From positions 620,001-684,000 of the forward strand of contig JARWMV010000233.1 in the NCBI GenBank assembly GCA_030998015.1: DNA of 64,000 bases. Direction: 5' to 3'. Numbering within the stretch: position 1 is the first letter of the stretch; each line of letters opens with the position of its first letter. The notes beneath the pieces were generated by a model, which was not told where the DNA came from, ran no database searches, and saw nothing but the letters and a program-made list of their open reading frames with translations. A program made the position numbers and the translations under genes. This document shows, piece after piece, positions 35,909-51,990 of this stretch. This stretch comes from Ceratorhiza oryzae-sativae. Lineage: Eukaryota > Basidiomycota > Agaricomycetes > Cantharellales > Ceratobasidiaceae.

Positions 35909-37036
35909 GATTAGAGCGTAAGTCTAGAGTGGGAAGTAGTGTGTAGAGAACAGTGAGGGAGGGAGCCTCGCCCGCCTGGCCTTATATATATGCACGCCTC
36001 CCGAGGATTATTTGCCCTAAAACTTAGTTTCTAGTGCGTTCCATGGTATTCTACACCAATCCAGAATCGTGAGAACCGCTGTGTCAGCAGCACACAGCCA
36101 CGGGGAACTTAGCCGATGCATTTGCGAGCATATTCTTCGGTCCTCGAGGTGCCGTGTGCGGTCACCGCGAGGTGCGCGGGGTAGTCGGTACTAGTACATT
36201 CTGGAACATATGGCTCGCTTAACTGGGGGTGGCAGACGAAATCGGTAGCGCAATTTGTATATACAATAATATGTACAACCCCCACATGGGCTCGCCGCCA
36301 TGATACACCGTCATCCGGCACACAGCGAACCGTGAGATATGGGGGGCAAACAACAGCACCCCAGCAGCGATCCAGGGATCAGCAGAAAGCCCAGTACCCA
36401 ATACGGGCACAAGACCGACTCTACCCCCTCCGAAGAGAGACTCTACTGAGAGTAAAGTTTTGTTCTTACACGAATTTGACTCATTACCGACAATACCCAG
36501 CACAAGGCTGGTGGAGCGCCGACCTCGCCCAACGGCGCGAGCAGAGCGACTCCCTGTCGTATACTTTAAGGATCGTGTGGGGCATGCGTGCTCGATCGGA
36601 CCTCTGGGCGCGGACGGCGAGGAAAGCGACCTCGACGGCCAGCACGGCGGGGACTCGAGTTGGGCAGCGGATGAGACTGGTTGAGAACTGAAAAGTGAGC
36701 GCACGGTCACGTGATTCGGACCCGGGTGCTGGGTTCGGCACGCCAATTTAGGACAAATTTGCATCGTGGAGACGGGTCGTCGTGAGAGCTCATGGGTGGC
36801 CGGGATGTGCTGCAGTCGGAAGAGTGACGGGCCTGGAGGGCAACCAAGTGATGATACATGTCCGAATGTTACGCGTTACAACTCAGTGCGTGGTTCACGA
36901 GGGCCGGCTTTGTCATGCGGGCGTAACAGTCTACTATCGAGCGCGGTATCACCACTGGGCGCTCGTTGCACTGACCCAGCATTGACCTTGGTCTACACCC
37001 CTGTCCTCGGTCGCATCTCTCTTGTTTACTTCCACG
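35909..37036. other. Divergent intergenic region HSP70 / USP7
   Basis: About 1.1 kb between two start codons, the longest divergent gap in the window. It holds the HSP70 TATA box and a CACGTG hexamer at 36708-36713 (within GTCACGTGAT). Several open frames of 70-180 codons cross it, but none shows recognisable features or splicing. Confidence 0.5.
35981..35992 (-). promoter_or_regulatory. TATA box of the HSP70 gene
   Basis: TATATATAAG on the minus strand lies about 75 bases before the HSP70 start codon, a normal distance for a strong inducible promoter. Upstream, near 36037-36049, two TTC modules are spaced seven bases apart, which would fit part of a step-type heat-shock element, but a third module is not clear. 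Confidence 0.6.
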
Positions 37037-41598
<4,562 letters not shown>

Positions 41599-41767
41599 GG
41601 GTCTTATGGCTGGTTATGATAATCCTAGTGCATTACAAAACGTTTGGCTCTCATGTATTAAATCTTAAATGCTGTTTCATCCTGCTCGGTTTCACTTGTG
41701 CAACTAGACGCGGTAGTCCCTAATAGCATTGACAGGTAGTACGAGGTAAATACAGGTGGAGCAGCAT

Positions 41768-42606
41768 CTACTTGCGCTTTTTTGCTTTTTTTGATGGAGT
41801 GGAAGCAGTACTCTGTAAAGACCCAGTGAGCTCTAATTCGAATGACGGTGTCATTGCTGGCGACTAACACTCGCACCAGTGGCTTTCGAGAGAGAGCCAG
41901 TCTTGGGAAGGGGGGCGTCACCATTGACAGATGGTGAGGTGGTTGCAGAGGGTGTCGAGCTAGGTTTAAGGGACGGAGGTGGCACGGGAGATGTGAGCTT
42001 GGATCCATATTTTTGGTCTATTTAGACAATCAGTGGCTTGCCCCTATTTGACGAGGCAGCGAACGAACCAGCCTCAGCTCGAGTAGCCTGCATCGTCAAG
42101 AGTGGCGCTTTAAGTCGTTCGTTCATCAGAATCTCATTCGCAGACGCAAAGATGATGGTGCCCCAAGCTGGATGAAACGAATTAGCTTCAGTCACAACAT
42201 CAACAATCTCCGCCTCGAGTTGCTTCTCTGCCGCCTGGAATGCCGTCCATAGAGATTCGGGAATGGCGTCCTTTTGGAGTAGTGCCTGGAGTGCAGTTTT
42301 GTCCTCTCGCATGCGGTTAACACGTATGACGTCGGCGACAGCGCGTCTGAGGAGCGCCGCTTTTAGGAGTTGATCTGCTGCCGGCGGGTCGGTGCACTGG
42401 AGCAAGGAGATGTAGGTGTCGCGCTCTGGATGTTCAGGGAACCATTGTTCAACCTCTTGCGCTGATCTCAAGTTGATTAGTTTGTGTTGGGTGTCTGAGA
42501 AAGGGCCGTGCTCACCTGCCATGCGCCGTCGGTATATCCGACTGAATACGAGGAGCGCACTGACGACAATGACGAGGTAGGCAACGGGGGCAAATATGGA
42601 CGCCAT
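41768..42606 (-). CDS. SEC66: ER translocation subunit Sec66 (Sec71)
   Basis: Subunit of the Sec62/63 complex for post-translational import into the ER. The start MASIFAPVAYLVIVVSALLV gives a single N-terminal membrane anchor, then RIYRRRMA. A 54-base intron joins it to AQEVEQWFPEHPERDTYISL. The cytosolic domain runs through ALLRRAVADVIRVNRMRED, KTALQALLQKDAIPESLW and SFHPAWGTIIFASANEILMN. A further intron (gttcgt..ctaaatag) removes an in-frame stop and joins TRAEA to DQKYGSKLTSPVPPP. The last exon ends with a Lys-rich tail (SKKAKKRK). The start lies 249 bases from the divergent citrate synthase gene. Confidence 0.92.
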
Positions 42607-42855
42607 TGCTGCTAGACGTGTCAGCGACGGCTGTAGTCGGGGAGAGGAGCAAGTCGCTGGCTGGCGGTATACGTGCCCGAATGATGAGCGCCGTTTAGAT
42701 GAGGACGTGTAACGTTATGTCAGCAAGGAGCCAGCTGGCACACACAGCGCTTAGCATCCGTGGTTTGGGCTCGTCCGGTTAATACTTGAGTCCCGTGGCT
42801 CCGGACCTTGTGCTCTCCTACCTTGCTTCTGTTTTCTTCGAGGATTTTTTCAACA
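42607..42855. promoter_or_regulatory. Divergent promoter SEC66 / citrate synthase
   Basis: A 249-base gap between two starts. I see no clear TATA box or strong known element. Confidence 0.45.
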
Positions 42856-45007
42856 ATGTTCGCGACATCGATTCGTGCTCGGACTGCGCTCAGGTCGATC
42901 AAAGCCGTTCCTCAAGTTCGGTACGCGTCTACAAAAGTAGGGCATGCCGTTTCAGCTCTTGTGATCTGCATTAACACACTCGTCGCAGACCTTGAAAGAG
43001 ACGTTGTTGGAGGTTATTCCAGCAAAGCAGGCTCAGATCAAGGACCTGGTGAGTTTGAGCCTCCATTGCTGTTGTTCAATGTTCTGACGTACACTGTAGC
43101 GCACGAACCATGCGAGTGTCAAGGTCGGAGATGTCAAGGTACGTACATGCACCCCCCTTGCTACCAAGTGTCGCATACAGCCGTCTCCCGTCGTCCCTTT
43201 CAGATTGAAAATGTTGTCGGCGGCATGCGCGGCCTCAAGGCCATGCTTTGGGAGGGCTCTGTGCTAGACCCAAACGAGGTCCGTAAACTCCCGACCGAGT
43301 CGCTTCCCTCTGGTCTCATGGCCAATCCTCTCAGGGCATCCGCTTTCACGGGCTGTCTATTCCCGACTGCCAGAAAGTCCTACCACCCGCAAAGGGCGGC
43401 CGGGAGATTATCTCTGAAAGTATGCTCTGGCTGCTGCTTACCGGCCAAGTCCCCTCGCACGAACAAGTCCGAGAGCTCTCACGTCAGTTGGCTGAGCACG
43501 GAGAGCTCCCTGCGCATGTTACCAAGCTAGTTGATGCGTGAGTTTACCTTAGCACTTGCGTATCTATGACCTTGACCAAGCCCGTTGACAACAGCTTCCC
43601 GCGGACGCTGCATCCCATGACTGTCAGTCGACTGAACCCTTCTTGAGGTTCTTTCTAACGCCCCTGCTTTACGTATAGCAACTCGCTATGGGTGTTGCTG
43701 CTTTGAACCACGATTCGCAGTTCGCCGCAGCCTACGAGAAGGGTGAGTGGCCTATTGTAGCACCCCTATATCACGTCTTACTTACGTCGGTTTGCAGGCA
43801 TAAAAAAGACCGAATACTGGCAGCCTGTCTTGGAAGACTCGTTGGACCTTGTTGCAAAACTTCCAGCTCTTGCTGCTCGGATCTACCGAAACGTCTATCA
43901 CCCTGGCAAGGAACTCCCAGCCGTCGACAAGAACCTTGACCTCGTTGGTGTGTACATGCCTGGCTTTTATCTCTGAGAATAGTGCCGACCTTGGTTTAGG
44001 CAACTACGTCAATATGCTCGGGTATGGCGACAACCAGAGCATGGTCGAGTACTTGCGCCTGTACATCGCTTTGCACGGCGATCACGAGGGTGGAAACGTT
44101 TCTGCACATACCGCTCGTGCGTATTCCAGTATACGATAATGGCCGGCTTTGACCATGCGATACCTCCGTAGACCTTGTCGGCTCTGCCTTGAGTGATCCG
44201 TACCTTTCATACTCCGCTGCCCTTCTTGGGCTTGCCGGGCCACTCCACGGGTAAGTTCTTGCTGTGTTTGGTTTTTCATTCTACCAACATTCGTCGTGCA
44301 GCCTTGCCAACCAGGAGGTGCTCCGCTGGATGATTGAGATGCAAAAGGCCATCGGAGAGGATCCTAGCCACGATCAGATTAAAGAATACCTCTGGAAGAC
44401 CCTCAAGAGTGGACAAGTCGTGCCCGGGTACGTTCTTCTTTCTTCCGGCCTAGCCCACACGATTAAAGAAGCGCATATAGCTATGGACATGGTGTCCTCC
44501 GAAAGCCTGATCCCCGTTTCATCGCACTGCAGCAGTTCTCTGCTTCCCGAGCGGAGCTCAAGGACAGCCCTATTATCAAACTTGTGAACAAGACGAGCGA
44601 AGTCGCGCCAGCTGTTTTGACTGAGCATGGCAAGGCCAAGAGTGTGCACCCGAACGTTGATGCTGTTTCTGGATGTTTGCTGTACCACTACGGTCTTACC
44701 GAGTTCAAGTATTACACTGTGATCTTCGGGGTTTCTCGAGGTGAGTAAATTCCCCGCTTCCATTGTCGCCCAAACCGTTTGCTAAGACGTGACTAGTTCT
44801 CGGATGCGTATCCCAATTGGTCTGGGATCGCGGTGAGTTCATTTCGTATAATAGTTATTTTAACCGGAGTTAATTTCCCTGTGCATCAGCCCTTGGATTG
44901 CCTATCGAGAGGCCGAAGTGTAAGTCTGACTTGGGACTCTCTTCTGGCCAGTACTGATGTTATTTACAGCTGTCTCGATGAACGACCTGCAAAAGCTTAT
45001 CAAATAG
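42856..45007 (+). CDS. CIT1: Mitochondrial citrate synthase
   Basis: It condenses acetyl-CoA and oxaloacetate in the TCA cycle. The start [20 protein letters not shown] is an Arg-rich mitochondrial presequence. The body follows the eukaryotic enzyme closely: [97 protein letters not shown] and [20 protein letters not shown]. The three catalytic positions are seen in [24 protein letters not shown] and [14 protein letters not shown]. The end is [12 protein letters not shown]. The exon chain needs about ten short introns, including one that removes bases after VLDPNE and restores the frame. There is no peroxisomal SKL tail. Confidence 0.97.
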
Positions 45008-45422
45008 ACACCTGGTGGTGGCCCTCACGTATACATTTGGCGCAAACAGCAGTAATATAAGTTGAATTTGCATTTCCGATAACCTGCATGAGTGAACCCT
45101 GCTCGCTTTCTCTGCTCCGCTCGATTTCCGACGGTCTCGACTTTAAAGCCGGTTCCGAATCATCCCGCACGTGAGATGATACGTTTAACATAAGGCTTCT
45201 AATCAGGGTGACGTTCGGGCGGCGTCATAAACAATCAGAGAACCCACAAAGTGCTGCTGCTCCACCCGGTTACAGCACAGTTTATACGTAACATTATCCG
45301 CTTGGACTCAACGTAACGCGGCACCGGACTCGTATAAACAGTTGTCTCTGCTGCAGAAGGACCTCGTTATCCAGTAAACAACTCCTCTCAGCTACTAGCA
45401 ACTTAACCTCACTTTCTTCAAT
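45008..45422. other. Intergenic between citrate synthase and the small RG/T-rich gene
   Basis: No gene is seen. It should contain the 3' end of citrate synthase and the promoter of the small gene at 45423. Confidence 0.4.
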
Positions 45423-45858
45423 ATGTTCGGATCTCGTCGCACTCGTGGTACCCGTGGTGCCTATGGTACTACCACCACCACTACTACTACCGCTGCACCC
45501 ACTGCTACTCGTCGTAGTGGCCTCGGTGGCCTTTTCGGCGGCAGGAACAACCGTCGTGGAGGCGGTTACAATGTGTGCACCATCGTCTCCCAATGCTACC
45601 AACGTTTTGGCTCATAAACAATCGCATTTCAGGCCCCTATGTACAACAATGGCACCACTACTGGAGCTGGTTACGGTACGCATAATATGGGCACGATGGC
45701 AAGTACCATGAACGTCAAATCTTTGCCTTGTCGCATTGCTTACGTTGCCACCTCTACAGGGCCACAGCCGCAGGACGCGCACACCCCTGTCCTCGCGCAT
45801 CAGACGCATGCTCCCTTTTGGTGGTTGCGGTAGTTCTACCACCTCTCGTCGCTACTAG
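45423..45858 (+). CDS. Small Arg/Gly/Thr-rich protein of unknown function
   Basis: I do not recognise a named family. The start MFGSRRTRGTRGAYG is followed by eight Thr in a row, then TATRRSGLGGLFGGRNNRRG. A first intron (gtgtgc..atttcag) joins GGGYN to APMYNNGTTTGAGYGTHNMG. A second (gtcaaa..ctacag, 46 bases, phase 0) joins MASTMN to GHSRRTRTPLSSRIRRMLPF, ending GGCGSSTTSRRY. Both joins keep frame and give a product of about 115 residues, low in acidic residues and strongly basic. Alternative splicing of the second intron would give a different tail. It has no signal peptide and could bind nucleic acid or membranes; this is inference. Confidence 0.62.
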
Positions 45859-46505
45859 ACGACAAACTCCCAAGATTTTGTTACGGCTTTGTGATACACG
45901 ATGAATGTCTGTTAAACTGTATCGATTAGCTTCTAATGGTATTGTATTTTGTTATATTGCTCCATAATAACGTCGTTGCATATCGTGACTGTACGCCGCA
46001 TATATCCACCCAAAAGTTTAACGCAGTTTCTATCTGATACATAAGCATGTATTGCAATAAAGGAGAAGCGCGTATAGGTCATCGATTCAACCATTTCCCA
46101 GATCACAAAATCAAGGCGCGAGACGTGATGCAAATTCAGGTGTACAGTATCAATCGATGTACGTCGCAATACGGCAATTGTCTAGAACGGTCGGCGGGCA
46201 ACCAGCTACTTTCGTGCCGATCGATAGGTGGCGCGACGCTGGTTGTTCATGTACTAACCAGCGATGTTCACACTGCTGAATCCCCATTTTTCGAGATTGC
46301 CTTGTCGATGGCTGAATGGACCGTTGAAACCCAGCGGTACTAGTGGGCGTCTTATTGTAAAGACGTAGGGATAAATAAAGTAACCAAAGTAACGAGTGGA
46401 TGGTCGATTTTTGAAGCAATCTGCTATTGAAGTCATCCAATGCTATTTAGAAAGCAAAAATATTCTATTGGTAGAAATAATGTGATTCGGCATTGTGTGT
46501 ACTAG
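45859..46505. other. Intergenic, no supported gene
   Basis: Lies between the small RG/T-rich gene and the end of the P-loop gene. AT-rich, with short frames only. Confidence 0.4.
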
Positions 46506-47242
46506 CTAGTTGGACCTAACACTGTCTTTCAGCCAGTTCATCCAATTGTTCAAGCTTGAGCCCCATCCTCCAAACCTTCTCCACTTTCCTTTCCCCTCCT
46601 CGGCGCTCTGGTGCTGCCATTTCGTGGTGCATTTTGCACGAACTTTGCTATGGTGGGTTAGGCACCACAAGAGTATGCTATCTTTTGACCCTAAGGCTTC
46701 AGTAATCCGCTCCTCGCATCCGGGGGCGCAGCCCGGCTCTCTCAAGAGTATGCGCCTAAAGGTGCGTATGACGATTCGCCAAAAGTTCAAAATCAGTGGT
46801 GGGTCGAGCCCTATTCAAGCGAAATTTAGCATCATGCGTCGGTATAAATACTTGAGTCCACCATACACAGTACGTCAGTCGCGTTGTCCTCGGTAAGTGT
46901 TCCGAGTTTGTTTGTATAGTTACCGTCGATTATCCATCCATTCGGATGGGATGCCAAAAAGGCTTGAACTTCTTGTTTAAATTCTTCGGCTGGCTTTTCT
47001 TTCCATCCGGGGATCCAGTGCACTTCATCCAAAGAAAGATAAGGTATACCGAGCAACTTGGAGAGCTCAACCGCTAGGGTTGTCTATGCCGATTGAGTAA
47101 CTAGAGTGTTAAAGGATAAATTTATTATAAGCATTCCTTCGAATACCTTCCCTGTGCCACTGTTCCCCATGATCGCGATCTTGTATATGCCATTGCCGTC
47201 TCCCAGGAGAGGCTTGCGGTTTCGGGGAGCGAGCTCTGTCAT
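46506..47242 (-). CDS. P-loop kinase-like protein (adenylate-kinase-related)
   Basis: Small nucleotide-binding protein of the fungal P-loop kinase-like group. The start chosen is MTELAPRNRKPLLGDGNG; an upstream in-frame ATG at 47317 is possible. IYKIAIMGNSGTGKTTLAVE is the Walker A loop, and an intron falls exactly after GTGK. LLGIPYLSLDEVHWIPGWKE then gives the conserved D/E-H-W patch of this group. PNGWIIDGNYTNKLGTLTED follows, then VLWLDPPLILNFWRIVIRTF after a second intron (gtatgg..tgaatag). The C-terminal helical part includes SKDSILLWCLTHHSKVRAK and ends NWMNWLKDSVRSN. The true substrate is unknown; similar bacterial proteins are often called adenylate kinase or topology-modulation protein. 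Confidence 0.85.
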
Positions 47243-48181
47243 TATGGTGGTAGCGGTGGTTTGAGACTCCCCCTCCCCTACCCATATTATGGACGTTTTC
47301 CTGGGAGCGTGAGTCATTTTGAGCGTCTGCCGTGTGATTCATCAAGCGACTCAACACCGCATGGCTGACACACAGGCCGACTTGGACTCGGACAAAACGC
47401 AGAAAAATAGAATTATGTAGACCGAGTTTCTCTTTCTCTTTCTTTCTTTGTGACCACCTATCATTGCGGCTATTCACGAGCGAACCCTCACAGAACCACA
47501 GGCCTTACGGCACGGTTACCCCCCACACAGGCAGAAATTGCCAGTTCATGGAATAAGAATCGGGCAGAGAAGAAAAGAATATGACGTTTACAGGTCAAGG
47601 CTGTACGTATGCTGCCATCAAAGCCCGAATGGACAGGACAGCATCGGCCTTTCAAGAATTCAGTATCTCCAAAACCGTCGCGAGAGTGACCTTGGCACCA
47701 GCCTTGGGCCGCCTGGCGGACTGCGTGAATGCCAAAGGGGGTGGCATCGTGTTGAATTGCGCAGTTCATTTGCTCGTAAACTACGTGTCAATGCCAGTTC
47801 GCTCCGAGTTGTGGCTTCCCTACACGCCTTCCAGCTGTTTTTGGTTTTACATCTAGGTTTAGTCGTGTTCCTTAAGATTGTAGCGCTTCATGCAGTTAAG
47901 AGTAATTAATTTTGGGCAATGACAACAGTCAAGGCACTCGCAGAATCAGTAGGGCTTGAAGAAGTGAGCTTTTCGTGGGCCCTGAGCAACGTCGCATATA
48001 CGTACCTAGGAGCTTGTCACCTACGTTCGAAATGCTCTACAACATAGCTTGCAATTGTAACGGGAAGTGGACAAGGATATTAGGTGAGCAACTTTCTATA
48101 AAACAATGTATTCACATGCATCTGATGTTTGAACTTATCCTGAATTGCCATTCCGATATCAAAGTACCTAAAAATACTCTC
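47243..48181. other. Intergenic, possible remnant coding
   Basis: About 0.9 kb between the P-loop gene start and the AAA gene end. On the plus strand an open frame around 47581-47856 gives TGQGCTYAAIKARMDRTAS, and an ATG at about 47920 gives MTTVKALAESVGLEEVSFSW. These look protein-like, but I cannot place them in a family or join them with confidence. Confidence 0.3.
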
Positions 48182-51100
48182 TCAAGTGCTTTCATCTGTT
48201 GGCGTGCTTACCCGCCCAGCACCCTCCTCGCTCTCCTTTTTCCCACTTCCTCCGAATCCAAACCGACCGCCCCAGGCTTTTACATTCTTTTTCCTGTCGC
48301 CTTGCCCAAACTCGGCGTTCCACTTGCGCAAATCGGCAAGTGTGCCGAGTGCCTCGGACGCAGATGGCGTAATTTCTTTGAGTGCGCGTGCAAAGTGACG
48401 CTCGGCGAGAGTTCGAGATGCTATGGCTGCTGAGAGCTTTGGATCCTCCGGTTTGGATGACGCAGTCGTATCAGTTGCTTTGGACGCAGAACCCTTGGTG
48501 TGGTCGGTTGTTGATTCCGCTGGCGTGTCGGATAGAGTCGTACCTGGCACAGGTTGATCTGAACTCGTTGCGTCTGGTGCAACGTTTGCGGCGTCTTCCT
48601 TGGGCAGATCCGCCACACCTCCTTCTTTGTTCACGACCCTCTTCCTCCACGGCAACTCTACATTCTCCTTCACAGCGTCCAGCGCAGCCGCAATAACCAA
48701 ATCTACTCGACACTGTTAATACCCCGCGGTTAGAAACCAGCCGAAAACACTTACTCTTCAAATCACTTCCGCTAAATCCTTCGGTCCTCTTTGCGAGCCC
48801 CTTGATATCCACATCATCTGCAACCTTTTCCCCATCGAGCATGATCCTCAGAATTGCCTCCCGCTCGTCCAGTCCAGGCAGGTCGATCAGCAATCTTCGG
48901 GGCAGGCGTCTGAGGACTGCGTCGTCTAAATCAAACGGCCGGTTTGTCGCTCCAATGACAACAACGTTGGACGAGCTATTGGACCGCAGCCCATCCATCT
49001 CTTGCATGAACTCGGTCACGAGCCCACGGTGTGCCGATGCGGCGCCCCCGACGTCTCGTGAAGATCGCGCACCCAGGAGTGCGTCGATCTCATCGAGAAA
49101 GACGATGCAAGGAGAAAGGCGGCGGGCGAGGGAAAAGACACTTCGGACCAGCTTCTCCCCTTCGCCAACGTACTGTTGGCAAAATTTTCATCAGTAGGCA
49201 TTACTATCCCCCAGCCTATAAACTAACCATATCCATTACGTCGGACGGTTTGACGAGCATCATGTGTGCTCCGCTCTCTTTTGCCAGTGCCTTGGCCACA
49301 AGTGTCTTACCCGTTCCAGGAGGGCCAAACAGCAATGCGCCAGTCATCGCGTGTTGCGACAAAATCCCCGATCTGAACGCATCGGGGTATAGAAGTGGAA
49401 GTGAAACTAACGTGCGCACGCTGTCAATCGTCGCATCGGGGAGATGCACCTGAGCAAATGTTGTCTGGAGCTCAGCTGTTTGACCAATCTTGTGTCAGAT
49501 TACTTCAAGATGTATGCAGCATGAATCAAACTTACCAGGATTGACGATGCATCCCAATAACCTGCTCTCGTGCGTCTCCAATTGAGGATCATTCTTAATC
49601 TTCTCCACTAAATCGTCTACATCGCTCTTTTCCTCCCCTCCATCAGCGGGCGCCTTTGCAGCGGTTGTACTCAACTCTTGATGCAACGCTGCGTCGACCC
49701 ATTGAACGGGTTCCTTGGGCGAGCCAATGCCACTCCACTTGTTACCTGGACTCGGAGGAGCCGGAGCAGGAACTTCTTCGGCCTTGCTCTCTTGTTGAGC
49801 GAACCCTAGGGTAAGTCGGAGTGCGTCCCATGCCGTGCGTATCGCATCCCACGGAACTGGGGTGGGGTTAGGGATACCAGGTCCGTGGTCTTCTCCCCCT
49901 GTGGGAGCTGAACCATGGGTTGGATGGATCTCTGCCATTTCAGCCGGAGTCAATCCTGGGTGCCCAACACCCGCGTTCAACACTGCATGCGCAAGCGCAC
50001 GGTCCGCTAGCCGTCGCGCAGAGGACCAATCTAAAATCCGTTTCGACCAGTCGTCCGCCATTCGTTCAGACGGATCGGCCTCTTCCTTGTCCTTTTTCGT
50101 CGCCTTGGGGAGCTTGACGGCAGCCTGCCCGACGACTTGTCCGCCGATAACACCTACGGCCATTCTTACGACGAGGGCGTTCACTTCTGTCCTTCTCGCC
50201 TTTCTCGATGCTTTCTCTCTCGCCTCGTCTCGCACGGCCGGGACGATTCCACAAACCCTAAAATAGCCACTTTTGTTCCCCACTCCGACGCTCACGCCAT
50301 TGTTCACCTTGGCCTCAGCATTCTCGTCGACCGAGCTGGGATGAGCACCAAATATGCTGGTGAACCCGTTTGCGCTCATGAAACTGTTCCGTTGACCGGG
50401 AGACGAGCCTGGTGCAAAGAAGGGCGGGAGATCATCGACGATTGAGCCTGTAAAGGACCACCGTTTGAGTCTGTCTCGCAACCGCCGCGCACGATCATCC
50501 ACGGGTGACGAAGGTTCAGATTGTCCGGTTCGGACGCGAACACCATTACGTTGATTCAAAAGCATGTTCATGAAGCCTGCTGCGGCCGACTGAAGTTGTG
50601 GACGTGAAGGTGGCGTGGGTTGGAATGGTTGGGACGAGAGAGATGGTGAGATTCCTAGAACTAGTGTCGTTGGATTCTGAACAGGTTGAGAAGGCTTGAG
50701 GAGAACACCCTGTCGTCTTGATCGAATAGCAGACAGAAGGCCTGGGTACCATATCTGGGCAGAGGGAGCGAGCAGAGCAAAGTCGCGGATGTAGATGATA
50801 CGCGGGCGACCAGATGGTTGGACGGCAGGAGCCCCAGGTACAGGGGCGTTTATGATAGACTCGAAGAAGCTCTTGATCTCTGATTGGCCTGTTGGAGCGT
50901 TGCGGGAGGGCGAGGCAGGCGCAAAAGGGTTTGACGATCGGAGCCGGACAGCACGTACGGGGACAAAAGCCGAGACATTGCCAAACACGATGCGGTGAAC
51001 GTTGGGGTCGTCGTCGTCATCATCATCCTCGTCTTCGTCTTCGTCCTCCTCCGGGTCCTCAGATATGTTCCGCAGGGCACCAGAAGGAGACGACGCAAAA

Positions 51101-51860
51101 TGGAGTGGGTTGTGCTGGAATTTGAGAACAGAGGCGGCTGATGGAACAAATAAGTGGAATTAAATAGTGAATAGTGGGAGTGTACCTTTTCCAAAGCTAC
51201 CATGTTCGCCTGCCGCAAGCTGGGCAGCATCTATGACTATCACATCTGCCTGGATTCGGTTCGCGAGTTCCTTCACTGTGTCGTCTATGACATGCTAAAG
51301 CACCTCCATAAACACAAAGCAAGAACGTTTGTCAAGTGGCTCACATCGCCGCCCTCGATTGGACAATAAAGGGCCAAAGTCGGCTCCATGAGCGAGCTTG
51401 CACCGGCTCCCGTATACGCGGCACGGTATTGGATCTGGGGCTGGAGGGTGACCAATAGCTGCGCAAGTGCGTCCTGGAGCATATCATCTGGTGGGAGTGC
51501 ACGGGCCTCATCCAGCGTCTGGCCACTCCATATCGCATCAGGCCCTAGGGATGCGCGCACGGGTGGCGGCGGCGGTGGCGGCGGCTTGCTTGGCCCACCA
51601 CCGGCCCGACTAGCGCGCTTTTTCGGCTTTTCGGCATCCTGTGCATTGTCTGGCTCGACCTTGGCGCTGGTGACCGATACGGGCGCGTCGTCTACGGATG
51701 TCTGGGCACATCGCCTGGGATAGTCTGGCGGTGGCTGGCGCGGTGAGCGAGCGGGCGACGACGAGAAAGCGACAGACGCGCGCTTGACAGCGAGGACGGG
51801 CGCAGTCGCGGCACGGCGCGGGATGGGCCGACGGCGGGCAGCATTGAGCGTCGAGCGCAT
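48182..51860 (-). CDS. Mitochondrial AAA ATPase with degenerate first nucleotide-binding-like domain
   Basis: The start MRSTLNAARRRPIPRRAATA is an Arg-rich presequence. A Pro/Lys-rich linker with eight Pro follows. A first domain then reads LALYCPIEGGDHVIDDTVKE, LANRIQADVIVIDAAQLAAG, RPRIIYIRDFALLAPSAQIW and NPTTLVLGIS; it is laid out like an AAA domain but lacks GxxxxGKT. Between its parts lies an acidic run (EDPEEDEDEDEDD). The second domain is a complete AAA core: [80 protein letters not shown] and LPRRLLIDLPGLDEREAILR. A Ser/Thr/Pro-rich segment and FARALKEITPSASEALGTLA end the protein. The core resembles Msp1/ATAD1-type AAA enzymes. Exact orthology is not settled. Confidence 0.9.
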
Positions 51861-51990
51861 ATGGAAGAGAGACTTGAGAAATCGGCGTGTGACATAAGCC
51901 GATGACGTAAGGGCGCCTAAGGAAGCGCCGGCCTTTGGGTCGCACGGTCTCGGCAGCCGCGCTCGTTTGAGCTTGACGTCGACTGACACG
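51861..51990. promoter_or_regulatory. Divergent promoter AAA ATPase / PIS1
   Basis: Only 130 bases lie between the two starts. It contains TGACGTAA at 51903-51910 and TGACGTCG near 51974-51981, both CRE/ATF-like words. No TATA box is visible. A shared activator is possible but inferred. Confidence 0.6.

Noticed and set aside
36037..36070. Full heat-shock element upstream of HSP70
   Set aside because: Only two TTC modules have the right spacing; the nearby GAA words are off by one base, so I do not call a complete element.
36219..36764. 181-codon minus-strand frame between HSP70 and USP7
   Set aside because: Arg/Pro/Ser-rich composition and no recognisable motif; it crosses the promoter region of both genes.
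50850..51230. 126-codon frame with Arg/Thr repeat (RTKTKTRMMMTTTTP)
   Set aside because: It is the shifted frame of the acidic run in the AAA ATPase gene.
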